Positions 10,501-24,190 of a stretch of DNA of 64,000 nt are shown one piece after another; within the stretch, counting starts at the first letter, position 1, and the number at the start of each line of letters is the position of its first letter. The DNA comes from Megaustenia siamemsis. Taxonomy: Eukaryota; Mollusca; Gastropoda; Stylommatophora; Ariophantidae. The stretch is from assembly GCA_032433765.1 (NCBI GenBank), contig JAVIAB010000124.1, forward strand, positions 93,118,845 through 93,182,844. The letters are read 5' to 3'. The position numbers and the translations under genes were made by a program. The notes beneath the pieces are model-generated. The model saw only the letters and a program-made list of their open reading frames with translations. It searched no databases and had not been told where the DNA came from.

Positions 10501-13500
10501 AAGAAAGAAAGGCAAACGAGAAAGGAAAGATAGAAAGGCAAACGAGAAAGGAAAGAAATAAAGGCAAACGAGGAAGAAAAGAAAGAAAGGCAAACGAGAA
10601 AGGAAAGAAAGAAAAGCAAGCGAGGGAGGAAAGAAAGAAAGGCAAACGAGAAAGGAAAGAAAGAAAGGCAATCGAGAAAGGAAAGAAAGAAAGGCAAGCG
10701 AGGGAGGAAAGAAAGAAAGGCAAACGAGAAAGGAAAGAAAGAAAGGCAAACGAGGAAGGAAAGAAAGAAAGGCAAACGAGGAATGAAAGAAAGAAAGGCA
10801 AACGAGAAAGGAAAGAAAGAAAGGCAAGCGAGGGAGGAAAGAAAGAAAGGCAAACGGGAAAGGAAAGAAAGAAAGGCAAACGAGGAAGGAAAGAAAGAAA
10901 GGCAAACGAGGAAGGAAAGAAAGAAAGGAAACGAGGAAGGAAAGAAAGAAAGGCAAACGAGGAAGGAAAGAAAGAAAGGCAAACGAGAAAGGAAAGAAAG
11001 AAAGGCAAACGAGGAAGGAAAGAAAGAAAGGCAAACGAGGGAGGAAAGAAAGAAAGGCAAACGAGGAAGGGAAGAAAGAAAGGCAAACGAGGAAGGAAAG
11101 GAAGAAAGGCAAACGAGAAAGGAAAGAAAGAAAGGCAAACGAGAAAGGAAAGAAAGAAAGGCAAACGAGGAAGGAAAGAAAGAAAGGCAAACGAGAAAGG
11201 AAAGAAAGAAAGGCAAACGAGGAAGGAAAGAAAGAAAGGTAAACGAGAAAGGAATGAAAGAAAGGCAAAGCGGGAAAGGAAAGAAAGAAAGGCAAACGAG
11301 AAAGGAGAGAAAGAAAGGCAAACGAGAAAGGAAAGAAAGAAAAGCAAGCGAGGAGGAAAGAAAGAAAGGCAAACGAGAAAGGAAAGAAAGAAAAGCAAAC
11401 GAGAAAGGAAAGAAAGAAAGGCAACGAGGAAGAAAAGAAAGAAAGGAAAACGAGAAAGGAAAGAAAGAAAAGCAAGCGAGAAAGAAAGAAAGAAAGGCAA
11501 AGGAGGAAGGAAAGAAAGAAAGGCAAACGAGGAAGAAAAGAAAGCAAGGCAAACGAGGAAGAAAAGAAAGCAAGGCAAACGAGAAAGGAAAGAAAGAAAA
11601 GCAAGAGAGGGAGGAAAGAAAGAAAGGCAAACAAGAAAGGAAAGAAAGAAAAGAAAGCGAGGGAGGAAAGAAAGAAAGGAAAACAAGAAAGGAAAGAAAG
11701 AAAAGCAAGAGAGGGAGGAAAGAAAGAAAGGCAAACGAGAAAAAAAAGAAAGAACGGCAAACGTGAAAGAAAGAAAGAAAAGCAAGCGAGGGAAGAAAGA
11801 AAGAAAGGTAAACGAGAAAGGAAAGAAAGAAAGGCAAACGAGAAAGGAAAGAAAGAAAGGCAAGCGAGGGAGGAAAGAAAGAAAGGCAAACAAGAAAGGA
11901 AAGAAAGAAAGTAAGCGAGGGAGGAAAGAAAGAAAGGCAAACGAGAAAAAAAGAAAGAATGGCAAACGAGAAAGTAAAGAAAGAAAAGCAAGCGAGGGAG
12001 GAAAGAAAGAAAGGCAAACGGGAAAGGAAAGAAAGAAAGGCAAACGAGAAAGGAAAGAAAGAAAGGCAAGCGAGGGAGGAAAGAAAGAAAGGCAAACGAG
12101 AAAGGAAAGAAAAGAAAGCCAAACGAGGAAGGAAAGAAAGAAAGGCAAACGAGGAAGGAAAGAAAGAAAGGCAAACGAGAAAGGAAAGAAAGAATGGCAA
12201 ACGAGGAAGAAAAGAAAGGCAAACGAGAAAGGAAAGAAAGAAAGGCAAACGAGAAAGGAAAGAAAGAAAGGCAAACGAGAAAGAAAGAAAGAAAGGCAAA
12301 CGAGAAAGGAAGAAAGGCAAACAAGAAAGGAAAGAAAGAAAAGCAAGCGAGGGAGGAAAGAAAGAAAGGCAAACGAGATAGGAAAGAAAGAAAGGCAAAC
12401 GAGAAAGGAAAGAAAGAAAGGCAAACGAGGAAGGAAAGAAAGAAAGGCAAACGAGAAAGGAAAGAAAGGCAAACAAGAAAGGAAAGAAAAAAAGCAAGCG
12501 AGGGAAGAAAGAAAGAAAGGCAAACGAGAAAGGAGAGAAAGAAAGGCAAACGAGAAAGGAAAGAAAGAAAAGCAAGCGAAGGAGGAAAGAAAGAAGGCAA
12601 ACGAGAAAGGAAAGAAAGAAAGGCAAACGAGAAAGGAAAGAAAGAAAGGCAAACGAGGAAGAAAAGAAAGAAAGGAAAACGAGAAAGGAAAGAAAGAAAG
12701 CAAGCGAGGGAGGAAAGAAAGAAAGGCAAACGAGATAGGAAAGAAAGAAAGGCAAACGAGAAAGGAAAGAAAGAAAGGCAAACGAGGAAGGAAAGAAAGA
12801 AAGGCAAACGAGGAAGAAAGGAAAGTAAGGCAAACGAGAAAAGAAAGAAAGAAAGGCAAACGAAGGAGGAAAGAAAGAAAGGCAAACGAGGGAGGAAAGA
12901 AAGAAAGGCAAACGAGGGAGGAAAGCAAGAAAGAAAGGCAAGCGAGGGAGGAAAGAAAGAAGAGCAAACGAGAAAGGAAAGAAAGAAAGGCAAACGAGGA
13001 AGGAAAGAAAGAAAGGCAAACGAGGGAGGAAAAAAAGAAAGGCAAACGAGGGAGGAAAGAAAGAAAGGCAAACGAGGGAGGAATGGAAGAAAGGCAAACG
13101 AGAAAGGAAAGAAAGAAAGGCAAACGAGAAAGGAAAGAAAGAAGGCAAGCGAGGGAGGAAAGAATGAAAGGCAAACGAGAAAGGAAAGATAGAAAGGCAA
13201 ACGAGAAAGGAAAGAAAGAAAGGCAAACGAGGAAGAAAAGAAAGAAAGGCAAACGAGAAAGGAAAGAAAGAAAAGCAAGCGAGGGAAGAAAGAAAGAAAG
13301 GCAAACGAGAAAGGAAAGAAAGAAAGGCAATCGAGAAAGGAAAGAAAGAAAGGCAAGCGAGGGAGGAAAGAAAGAAAGGCAAACGAGAAAGGAAAGAAAG
13401 AAAGGCAAACGAGGAAGGAAAGAAAGAAAGGGAAACGAGGAAGGAAAGAAAGAAAGGCATACGAGGAAGGAAAGAAAGAAGGCAAACGAGAAAGGAAAGA

Positions 13501-16500
13501 AAGAAAGGCAAACGAGGAAGGAAAGAAAGAAAGGCAAACGAGAAAGGAAAGAAAGAAAAGCAAGCGAGGGAGGAAAGAAAGAAAGGCAAACGAGTTAGGA
13601 AAGAAAGAAAGGCAAACGAGCAAGAAAAGAAAGAAAGGCAAACGAGAAAGGAAAGAAAGAAAGGCAAACGAGGAAGGGAATAAAGAAAGGTAAACGAGAA
13701 GGAAAGAAAGAAAGGCAAGCGAGGGAGGAAAGAAAGAAAGGCAAACTAGAAAGGAAAGAAAGAAAGGCAAACGAGAAAGGAAAGAAAGAAAGGCAAACGA
13801 GAAAGGAAAGACAGAAATGCAAACGAGAAAGGAAAGAAGAAAAGCAAGCGAGGAGATAAGAAAGAAAGGCAAGCGAGGGAGGAAAGAAAGAAAGGCAAAC
13901 TAGAAAGGAAAGAAAGAAAGGCAAACGAGGAAGAAAAGAAAGCAAGGCAAACGAGGAAGAAAAGAAAGCAAGGCAAACGAGAAAGGAAAGAAAAAAAAGC
14001 AAGCGAGGGAGGAAAGAAAGAAAGGCAAACGAGAAAGGAAAGAAAGAAAGGCAAACGAGGAAGAAAAGAAAGAAGGCAAACAAGAAAGGAAAGAAAGAAA
14101 GCAAGCGAGAGAGGAAAGAAAGAAAGGCAAACGAGAAAAAAAAAGAAAGAAAGGCAAACGAGAAAGGAAAGAAAGAAAAGCAAGCGAGGAGGAAAGAAAG
14201 AAAGGTAAACGAGAAAGGAAAGAAAAAAGGCAAACGAGAAAGGAAAGAAAGAAAGGCAAGCGAGGGAGGAAAGAAAGAAAGGCAAACGAGAAAGGAAAGA
14301 AAGAAAAGCAAGCGAGGGAGGAAAGAAAGAAAGGCAAACGAGATAGGAAAGAAAGAAAGGCAAACGAGAAAGGAAAGAAAGAAAGGCAAACGAGGAAGGA
14401 AAGAAAGAAAGGCAAACGAGGAAGAAAGGAAAGTAAGGCAAACGAGAAAAGAAAGAAAGAAAAGCAAGCGAGGGAGGAAAGAAAGAAAGGCAAACGAGAA
14501 AGGAAAGAAAGAAAGGCAAACGAGAAAGGAAAGAAAGAAAAGCAAGCGAGGGAGGAAAGAAAGAAAGGCAAACGAGGGAGGAAAGAAAGAAAGGCAAACG
14601 AAGGAGGAAAGAAAGAAAGGCAAGCGAGGGAGGAAAGAAAGAAAGGCAAACGAGGGAGGAAAGCAAGAAAGAAAGGCAAGCGAGGGAGGAAAGAAAGAAG
14701 AGCAAACGAGGGAGGAAAGAAAGAAAGGCAAACGAGGAAGGGAAGAAAGAAAGGCAAACGAGGAAGGAAAGGAAGAAAGGCAAACGAGAAAGGAAAGAAA
14801 GAAAGGCAAACGAGAAAGGAAAGAAAGAAAGGCAAACGAGGAAGGAAAGAAAGAAAGGCAAACGAGGGAGGAAGAAAGAAAGGCAAGCGAGAGAGGAAAG
14901 AAAGAAAGGCAAACGAGAAAGGAAAGAAAGAAAGGCAAACGAGAAAGGAAAGAAAGAAAGGCAAACGAGGAAGGAAAGAAAGAAAGGCAAACGAGGGAGG
15001 AAAGAAAGAAAGGCAAACGAGAAAGGAAAGAAAGAAAAGCAAGCGAGGGAGGAAAGAAAGAAAGGCAAACGAGTTAGGAAAGAAAGAAAGGCAAACGAGC
15101 AAGAAAAGAAAGAAAGGCAAACGAGAAAGGAAAGAAAGAAAGGCAAACGAGGAAGGAAAGAAAGAAAGGCAAACGAGAAAGGAAAGACAGAAATGCAAAC
15201 GAGAAAGGAAAGAATGAAAAGCTAGCGAGGGAGGAAAGAAAGAAAGGCAAGCGAGGGAGGAAAGAAAGAAAGGCAAACTAGAAAGGAAAGAAAGAAAGGC
15301 AAACGAGGAAGAAAAGAAAGCAAGGCAAACGAGGAAGAAAAGAAAGCAAGGCAAACGAGAAAGGAAAGAAAGAAAGAAAAGCAAGCGAGGGAGGAAAGAA
15401 AGAAAGGCAAACGAGTTAGGAAAGAAAGAAAGGCAAACGAGCAAGAAAAGAAAGAAAGGCAAACGAGAAAGGAAAGAAAGAAAGGCAAACGAGGAAGGAA
15501 AGAAAGAAAGGTAAACGAGAAAGGAATGAAAGAAAGGCAAACGAGAAAGGAAAGAAAGAAAGGCAAACGAGAAAGGAAAGACAGAAATGCAAACGAGAAA
15601 GGAAGAAGGAAAAGCAAGCGAGGGAGATAAGAAAGAAAGGCAAGCGAGGGAGGAAAGAAAGAAAGGCAAACTAGAAAGAAAAGAAAGAAAGGCAAACGAG
15701 GAAGAAAAGAAAGCAAGGCAAACGAGGAAGAAAAGAAAGCAAGGCAAACGAGAAAGGAAAGAAAGAAAAGCAAGCGAGGGAGGAAAGAAAGAAAGGCAAA
15801 CGAGAAAGGAAAGAAAGAAAGGCAAACGAGGAAGGAAAGAAAGAAAGGCAAACGAGGGAGGAAAGAAAGAAAGGCAAACGAGGAAGGAAAGAAAGAAAGG
15901 CAAACGAGGGAGGAAAGAAAGAAAGGAAGCGAGAGAGGAAAGAAAGAAAGGCAAACGAGAAAGGAAAGAAAGAAATGCAAACGAGAAAGGAAAGAAAGAA
16001 AGGCAAACGAGGAAGGAAAGAAAGAAAAGCAAGCGAGGGAGGAAAGAAAGAAAGGCAAGCGAGGGAGGAAAGAAAGAAAGGCAAACTAGAAAGGAAAGAA
16101 AGAAAGGCAAACGAGGAAGAAAAGATAGCAAGGCAAACGAGGAAGAAAAGAAAGCAAGGCAAACGAGAAAGGAAAGAAAGAAAAGCAAGCGAGGGAGGAA
16201 AGAAAGAAAGGCAAACAAGAAAGGAAAGAAAGAAAAGAAAGCGAGGGAGGAAAGAAAGAAAGGAAAACAAGAAAGGAAAGAAAGAAAAGCAAGCGAGGGA
16301 GGAAAGAAAGAAAGGCAAACGAGAAAAAAAAGAAAGAAAGGCAAACGTGAAAAGAAAGAAAGAAAAGCAAGCGAGGGAAGAAAGAAAGAAAGGTAAACGA
16401 GAAAGGAAAGAAAGAAAGGCAAACGAGAAAGGAAAGAAAGAAAGGCAAGCGAGGGAGGAAAGAAAGAAAGGCAAACGAGAAAAAAAAGAAAGAATGGCAA

Positions 16501-18639
16501 ACGAGAAAGTAAAGAAAGAAAAGAAGCGAGGGAGGAAAGAAAGAAAGGCAAACGGGAAAGGAAAGAAAGAAAGGCAAACGAGAAAGGAAAGAAAGAAAGG
16601 CAAGCGAGGGAGGAAAGAAAGAAAGGCAAACGAGAAAGTAAAGAAAGAAAGCTAAACGAGGAGGGAAGAAAGAAAGGCAAACGAGGAAGGAAAGAAAGAA
16701 AGGCAAACGAGAAAGGAAAGAAAGAAAGGCAAACGAGAAAGGAAAGAAAGAAAGGCAAACGAGGAAGAAAAGAAAGAAAGGCAAACGAGAAAGGAAAGAA
16801 AGGCAAACAAGAAAGGAAAGAAAGAAAAGCAAGCGAGGGAGGAAAGAAAGAAAGGCAAACGAGATAGGAAAGAAAGAAAGGCAAACGAGAAAGGAAAGAA
16901 AGAAAGGCAAACGAGGAAGGAAAGAAAGAAAGGCAAACGAGAAAGGAAAGAAAGGCAAACAAGAAAGGAAAGAAAGAAAAGCAAGCGAGGGAAGAAAGAA
17001 AGAAAGGCAAACGAGAAAGGAGAGAAGGAAAGGCAAACGAGAAGGAAAGAAAGAAAAGCAAGCGAAGGAGGAAAGAAAGAAAGGCAAACGAGAAAGGAAA
17101 GAAAGAAAGGCAAACGAGAAAGGAAAGAAAGAAAGGCAAACGAGGAGAAAAGAAAGAAAGGAAAACGAGGAAGGAAAGAAAGAAAAGCAAGCGAGGGAGG
17201 AAAGAAAGAAAGGCAAACGAGATAGGAAAGAAAGAAAGGCAAACGAGAAATAAAAGAAAGAAAGGCAAACGAGGAAGGAAAGAAAGAAAGGCAAACGAGG
17301 AAGAAAGAAAGTAAGGCAAACGAGAAAAGAAAGAAAGAAAAGCAAGCGAGGGAGGAAAGAAAGAAAGGCAAACGAGAAAGGAAAGAAAGAAAGGCAATCG
17401 AGAAGGAAAGAAAGAAAGGCAAGCGAGGGAGGAAAGAAAGAAAGGCAAACGAGAAAGGAAAGAAAGAAAGGCAAACGAGGAAGGAAAGAAAGAAAGGCAA
17501 ACGAGGAAGGTAAGAAAGAAAGGCAAACGAGGGAGGAAAAAAAGAAAGGCAAACGAGGGAGGAAAGAAAGAAAGGCAAACGAGGGAGGAAAGGAAGAAAG
17601 GCAAACGAGAAAGGAAAGAAAGAAAGGCAAACGAGAAAGGAAAGAAAGAAAGGCAAACGAGAAAGGAAAGAAAGAAAAGCAAGCGAGGGAGGAAAGAAAG
17701 AAAGGCAAACGAGAAAGGAAAGATAGAAAGGCAAACGAGAAAGGAAAGAAATAAAGGCAAACGAGGAAGAAAAGAAAGAAAGGCAAACGAGAAAGGAAAG
17801 AAAGAAAAGCAAGCGAGGGAGGAAAGAAAGAAAGGCAAACGAGAAAGGAAAGAAAGAAAGGCAATCGAGAAAGGAAAGAAAGAAAGGCAAGCGAGGGAGG
17901 AAAGAAAGAAAGGCAAACGAGAAAGGAAAGAAAGAAAGGCAAACGAGGAAGGAAAGAAAGAAAGGCAAACGAGGAATGAAAGAAAGAAAGGCAAACGAGA
18001 AAGGAAAGAAAGAAAGGCAAGCGAGGGAGGAAAGAAAGAAAGGCAAACGGAAAGGAAAGAAAGAAAGGCAAACGAGGAAGGAAAGAAAGAAAGGCAAACG
18101 AGGAAGGAAAGAAAGAAAGGGAAACGAGGAAGGAAAGAAAGAAAGGCATACGAGGAAGGAAAGAAAGAAAGGCAAACGAGAAAGGAAAGAAAGAAAGGCA
18201 AACGAGGAAGGAAAGAAAGAAAGGCAAACGAGGAAGGAAAGAAAGAAAGGCAAACGAGGAAGGGAAGAAAGAAAGGCAAACGAGGAAGGAAAGGAAGAAA
18301 GGCAAACAAGAAAGGAAAGAAAGAAAGGCAAACGAGAAAGGAAAGAAAGAAAGGCAAACGAGGAAGGAAAGAAAGAAAGGCAAACGAGGGAGGAAAGAAA
18401 GAAAGGCAAGCGAGAGAGGAAAGAAAGAAAGGCAAACGAGAAAGGAAAGAAAGAAATGCAAATGAGAAAGGAAAGAAAGAAAGGCAAACGAGGAAGGATA
18501 GAAAGGAAGGCAAACGAGGGAGGAAAGAAAGAAAGGCAAACGAGGGAGGAAAGAAAGAAAGGCAAACGAGAAAGGAAAGAAAGAAAGGCAAACGAGGAAG
18601 AAAAGAAAGAAAGGCAAACGAGAAAGGAAAGAAAGAAAA

Positions 18640-21600
18640 GCAAGAGAGGGAGGAAAGAAAGAAAGGCAAACAAGAAAGGAAAGAAAGAAAAGAAAGCGAG
18701 GGAGGAAAGAAAGAAAGGAAAACAAGAAAGGAAAGAAAGAAAAGCAAGAGAGGGAGGAAAGAAAGAAAGGCAAACGAGAAAAAAAGAAAGAACGGCAAAC
18801 GTGAAAAGAAAGAAAGAAAAGCAAGCGAGGGAAGAAAGAAAGAAAGGTAAACGAGAAAGGAAAGAAAGAAAGGCAAACGAGAAAGGAAAGTAAGAAAAGT
18901 AAGCGAGGGAGGAAAGAAAGAAAGGCAAACGAGAAAAAAAAGAAAGAATGGCAAACGAGAAAGTAAAGAAAGAAAAGCAAGCGAGGGAGGAAAGAAAGAA
19001 AGGCAAACGGGAAAGGAAAGAAAGAAAGGCAAACGAGAAAGGAAAGAAAGAAAGGCAAGCGAGGGAGGAAAGAAAGAAAGGCAAACGAGAAAGGAAAGAA
19101 AGAAAGCCAAACGAGGAAGGAAAGAAAGAAAGGCAAACGAGGAAGGAAAGAAAGAAAGGCAAACGAGAAAGGAAAGAAAGAATGGCAAACGAGGAAGAAA
19201 AGAAAGGCAAACGAGAAAGGAAAGAAAGAAAGGCAAACGAGAAAGGAAAGAAAGAAAGACAAACGAGAAAGGAAAGAAAGAAAGGCAAACGAGAAAGGAA
19301 AGAAAGGCAAACAAGAAAGGAAAGAAAGAAAAGCAAGCGAGGGAGGAAAGAAAGAAAGGCAAACGAGATAGGAAAGAAAGAAAGGCAAACGAGAAAGGAA
19401 AGAAAGAAAGGCAAACGAGGAAGGAAAGAAAGAAAGGCAAACGAGAAAGGAAAGAAAGGCAAACAAGAAAGGAAAGAAAGAAAAGCAAGCGAGGAAGAAA
19501 GAAAGAAAGGCAAACGAGAAAGGAGAGAAAGAAAGGCAAACGAGAAAGGAAAGAAAGAAAAGCAAGCGAAGGAGGAAAGAAAGAAAGGCAAACGAGAAGG
19601 AAAGAAAGAAAGGCAAACGAGAAAGGAAAGAAAGAAAGGCAAACGAGGAAGAAAAGAAAGAAAGGAAAACGAGAAAGGAAAGAAAGAAAAGCAAGCGAGG
19701 GAGGAAAGAAAGAAAGGCAAACGAGATAGGAAAGAAAGAAAGGCAAACGAGAAAGGAAAGAAAGAAAGGCAAACGAGGAAGGAAAGAAAGAAAGGCAAAC
19801 GAGGAAGAAAGGAAAGTAAGGCAAACGAGAAAAGAAAGAAAGAAAGGCAAACGAAGGAGGAAAGAAAGAAAGGCAAACGAGGGAGGAAAGAAAGAAAGGC
19901 AAACGAGGGAGGAAAGCAAGAAAGAAAGGCAAGCGAGGGAGGAAAGAAAGAAGAGCAAACGAGAAAGGAAAGAAAGAAAGGCAAACGAGGAAGGAAAGAA
20001 AGAAAGGCAAACGAGGGAGGAAAAAAAGAAAGGCAAACGAGGGAGGAAAGAAAGAAAGGCAAACGAGGGAGGAATGGAAGAAAGGCAAACGAGAAAGGAA
20101 AGAAAGAAAGGCAAACGAGAAAGGAAAGAAAGAAAGGCAAGCGAGGGAGGAAAGAATGAAAGGCAAACGAGAAAGAAAGATAGAAAGGCAAACGAGAAAG
20201 GAAAGAAAGAAAGGCAAACGAGGAAGAAAAGAAAGAAAGGCAAACGAGAAAGGAAAGAAAGAAAAGCAAGCGAGGGAAGAAAGAAAGAAAGGCAAACGAG
20301 AAAGGAAAGAAAGAAAGGCAATCGAGAAAGGAAAGAAAGAAAGGCAAGCGAGGGAGGAAAGAAAGAAAGGCAAACGAGAAAGGAAAGAAAGAAAGGCAAA
20401 CGAGGAAGGAAAGAAAGAAAGGCAAACGAGGAAGGAAAGAAAGAAAGGCAAACGAGAAAGGAAAGAAAGAAAGGCAAGCGAGGGAGGAAAGAAAGAAAGG
20501 CAAACGGGAAAGGAAAGAAAGAAAGGCAAACGAGGAAGGAAAGAAAGAAAGGCAAACGAGGAAGGAAAGAAAGAAAGGGAAACGAGGAAGGAAAGAAAGA
20601 AAGGCATACGAGGAAGGAAAGAAAGAAAGGCAAACGAGAAAGGAAAGAAAGAAAGGCAAACGAGGAAGGAAAGAAAGAAAGGCAAACGAGAAAGGAAAGA
20701 AAGAAAGCAAGCGAGGGAGGAAAGAAAGAAAGGCAAACGAGTTAGGAAAGAAAGAAAGGCAAACGAGCAAGAAAAGAAAGAAAGGCAAACGAGAAAGGAA
20801 AGAAAGAAAGGCAAACGAGGAAGGAAATAAAGAAAGGTAAACGAGAAAGGAAAGAAAGAAAGGCAAGCGAGGGAGGAAAGAAAGAAAGGCAAACTAGAAA
20901 GGAAAGAAAGAAAGGCAAACGAGGAAGAAAAGAAAGCAAGGCAAACGAGGAAGAAAAGAAAGCAAGGCAAACGAGAAAGGAAAGAAAGAAAGAAAAGCAA
21001 GCGAGGGAGGAAAGAAAGAAAGGCAAACGAGTTAGGAAAGAAAGAAAGGCAAACGAGCAAGAAAAGAAAGAAAGGCAAACGAGAAAGGAAAGAAAGGAAG
21101 GCAAACGAGGAAGGAAAGAAAGAAAGGTAAACGAGAAAGGAATGAAAGAAAGGCAAACGAGAAAGGAAAGAAAGAAAGGCAAACGAGAAAGGAAAGACAG
21201 AAATGCAAACGAGAAAGGAAAGAAAGAAAAGCAAGCGAGGGAGATAAGAAAGAAAGGCAAGCGAGGGAGGAAAGAAAGAAAGGCAAACTAGAAAGGAAAG
21301 AAAGAAAGGCAAACGAGGAAGAAAAGAAAGCAAGGCGAACGAGGAAGAAAAGAAAGCAAGGCAAACGAGAAAGGAAAGAAAAAAAGCAAGCGAGGGAGGA
21401 AAGAAAGAAAGGCAAACGAGAAAGGAAAGAAAGAAAGGCAAACGAGGAAGAAAAGAAAGAAAGGCAAACAAGAAAGGAAAGAAAGAAAAGCAAGCGAGAG
21501 AGGAAAGAAAGAAAGGCAAACGAGAAAAAAAAGAAAGAAAGGCAAACGAGAAAGGAAAGAAAGAAAAGCAAGCGAGGGAGGAAAGAAAGAAAGGTAAACG

Positions 21601-24190
21601 AGAAAGGAAAGAAAAAAGGCAAACGAGAAAGGAAAGAAAGAAAGGCAAGCGAGGGAGGAAAGAAAGAAAGGCAAACGAGAAAGGAAAGAAAGAAAAGCAA
21701 GCGAGGGAGGAAAGAAAGAAAGGCAAACGAGATAGGAAAGAAAGAAAGGCAAACGAGAAAGGAAAGAAAGAAAGGCAAACGAGGAAGGAAAGAAAGAAAG
21801 GCAAACGAGGAAGAAAGGAAAGTAAGGCAAACGAGAAAAGAAAGAAAGAAAAGCAAGCGAGGGACGAAAGAAAGAAAGGCAAACGAGAAAGGAAAGAAAG
21901 AAAGGCAAACGAGAAAGGAAAGAAAGAAAAGCAAGCGAGGGAGGAAAGAAAGAAAGGCAAACGAGGGAGGAAAGAAAGAAAGGCAAACGAAGGAGGAAAG
22001 AAAGAAAGGCAAGCGAGGGAGGAAAGAAAGAAAGGCAAACGAGGGAGGAAAGCAAGAAAGAAAGGCAAGCGAGGGAGGAAAGAAAGAAGAGCAAACGAGG
22101 GAGGAAAGAAAGAAAGGCAAACGAGGAAGGGAAGAAAGAAAGGCAAACGAGGAAGGAAAGGAAGAAAGGCAAACGAGAAAGGAAAGAAAGAAAGGCAAAC
22201 GAGAAAGGAAAGAAAGAAAGGCAAACGAGGAATGAAAGAAAGAAAGGCAAACGAGGGAGGAAAGAAAGAAAGGCAAGCGAGAGAGGAAAGAAAGAAAGGC
22301 AAACGAGAAAGGAAAGAAAGAAAGGCAAACGAGAAAGGAAAGAAAGAAAGGCAAACGAGGAAGGAAAGAAAGAAAGGCAAACGAGGGAGGAAAGAAAGAA
22401 AGGCAAACGAGAAAGGAAAGAAAGAAAAGCAAGCGAGGGAGGAAAGAAAGAAAGGCAAACGAGTTAGGAAAGAAAGAAAGGCAAACGAGCAAGAAAAGAA
22501 AGAAAGGCAAACGAGAAAGGAAAGAAAGAAAGGCAAACGAGGAAGGAAATAAAGAAAGGTAAACGAGAAAGGAATGAAAGAAAGGCAAACGAGAAAGGAA
22601 AGAAAGAAAGGCAAACGAGAAAGGAAAGACAGAAATGCAAACGAGAAAGGAAAGAATGAAATGCTAGCGAGGGAGGAAAGAAAGAAAGGCAAGCGAGGGA
22701 GGAAAGAAAGAAAGGCAAACTAGAAAGAAAAGAAAGAAAGGCAAACGAGGAAGAAAAGAAAGCAAGGCAAACGAGGAAGAAAAGAAAGCAAGGCAAACGA
22801 GAAAGGAAAGAAAGAAAGAAAAGCAAGCGAGGGAGGAAAGAAAGAAAGGCAAACGAGTTAGGAAAGAAAGAAAGGCAAACGAGCAAGAAAAGAAAGAAAG
22901 GCAAACGAGAAAGGAAAGAAAGAAAGGCAAACGAGGAAGGAAAGAAAGAAAGGTAAACGAGAAAGGAATGAAAGAAAGGCAAACGAGAAAGGAAAGAAAG
23001 AAAGGCAAACGAGAAAGGAAAGACAGAAATGCAAACGAGAAAGGAAAGAAGGAAAAGCAAGCGAGGGAGATAAGAAAGAAAGGCAAGCGAGGGAGGAAAG
23101 AAAGAAAGGCAAACTAGAAAGAAAAGAAAGAAAGGCAAACGAGGAAGAAAAGAAAGCAAGGCAAACGAGGAAGAAAAGAAAGCAAGGCAAACGAGAAAGG
23201 AAAGAAAGAAAAGCAAGCGAGGGAGGAAAGAAAGAAAGGCAAACGAGAAAGGAAAGAAAGAAAGGCAAACGAGGAAGGAAAGAAAGAAAGGCAAACGAGG
23301 GAGGAAAGAAAGAAAGGCAAGCGAGAGAGGAAAGAAAGAAAGGCAAACGAGAAAGGAAAGAAAGAAAGGCAAACGAGAAAGGAAAGAAAGAAAGGCAAAC
23401 GAGGAAGGAAAGAAAGAAAGGCAAACGAGGGAGGAAAGAAAGAAAGGCAAACGAGGGAGGAAAGAAAGAAAGGCAAGCGAGGGTGGAAAGAAAGAAAGGC
23501 AAACAAGAAAGGAAAGAAAGAAAAGCAAGCGAGGGAGGAAAGAAAGAAAGGCAAACGAGAAAAAAAAGAAAGAAAGGCAAACGAGAAAGGAAAGAAAGAA
23601 AAGCAAGCGAGGGAGGAAAGAAAGAAAGGCAAACGAGAAAAAAAAAGAAAGAAAGGCAAACGAGAAAGGAAAGAAAGAAAAGCAAGCGAGGGAGGAAAGA
23701 AAGAAAGGCAAACGAGAAAGGAAAGAAAGAAAGCCAAACGAGGAAGGAAAGAAAGAAAGGCAAACGAGGAAGGAAAGAAAGAAAGGCAAATGAGAAAGGA
23801 AAGAAAGAAAGGAAAACGAGAAAGGAAAGAAAGAAAAGCAAGCGAGGGAGGAAAGAAAGAAAGGCAAACGAGAAAGGAAAAAAGAAAGGCAAACGAGAAA
23901 AAAAGAAAGAAAAGAAAGCGAGGGAGGAAAGAAAGAAAGGAAAACAAGAAAGGAAAGAAAGAAAAGCAAGCGAGGGAGGAAAGAAAGAAAGGCAAAAGAG
24001 AAAGGAAAGAAAGAAAGGCAAGCGAGGGTGGAAAGAAAGAAAGGCAAACAAGAAAGGAAAGAAAGAAAAGCAAGCGAGGGAGGAAAGAAAGGCAAACGAG
24101 AAAAAAAAAGAAAGAAAGGCAAACGAGAAAGGAAAGAAAGAAAAGCAAGCGAGGGAGGAAAGAAAGAAAGGCAAACGGGAAAGGAAAGAA
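18640..24190. repeat. Long satellite segment duplicated at 39.9-45.4 kb (copy 1)
   Basis: Rare sequence variants recur at a near-constant offset of about 21.25 kb. Pairs are AACGGC at 18791 and 40037, AATGGC at 19181 and 40427, GAATGAAAGG near 20155 and 41403, GTTAGG near 20741 and 41990, AATGAG near 23790 and 45041, and GGTGG near 24027 and 45279. The offset drifts by only about 6 bp over 5.2 kb. Similarity in order ends near 24190 (versus 45440). This is a segmental duplication of about 210 units. Confidence 0.8.
21287..23500. repeat. Higher-order block, copy 1 of 4
   Basis: It is defined by ordered rare variants: AAACTAG at 21287, AGGCGAACG near 21335, GAGTTAGG near 22461, AATGCTAGCG near 22660, a second GAGTTAGG near 22857 and GAGGGTGG near 23481. 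Spacing between the last four is about 199, 197 and 625 bp. The match to copies 2 and 3 continues to about 25650. Confidence 0.8.

Noticed and set aside
4541..13718. Very long minus-strand frames rich in Phe, Ser and Leu (up to about 2,500 codons here)
   Set aside because: They follow from the T-free repeat and exist equally in all three minus frames. There is no splice structure, domain or codon-position bias that I can see.
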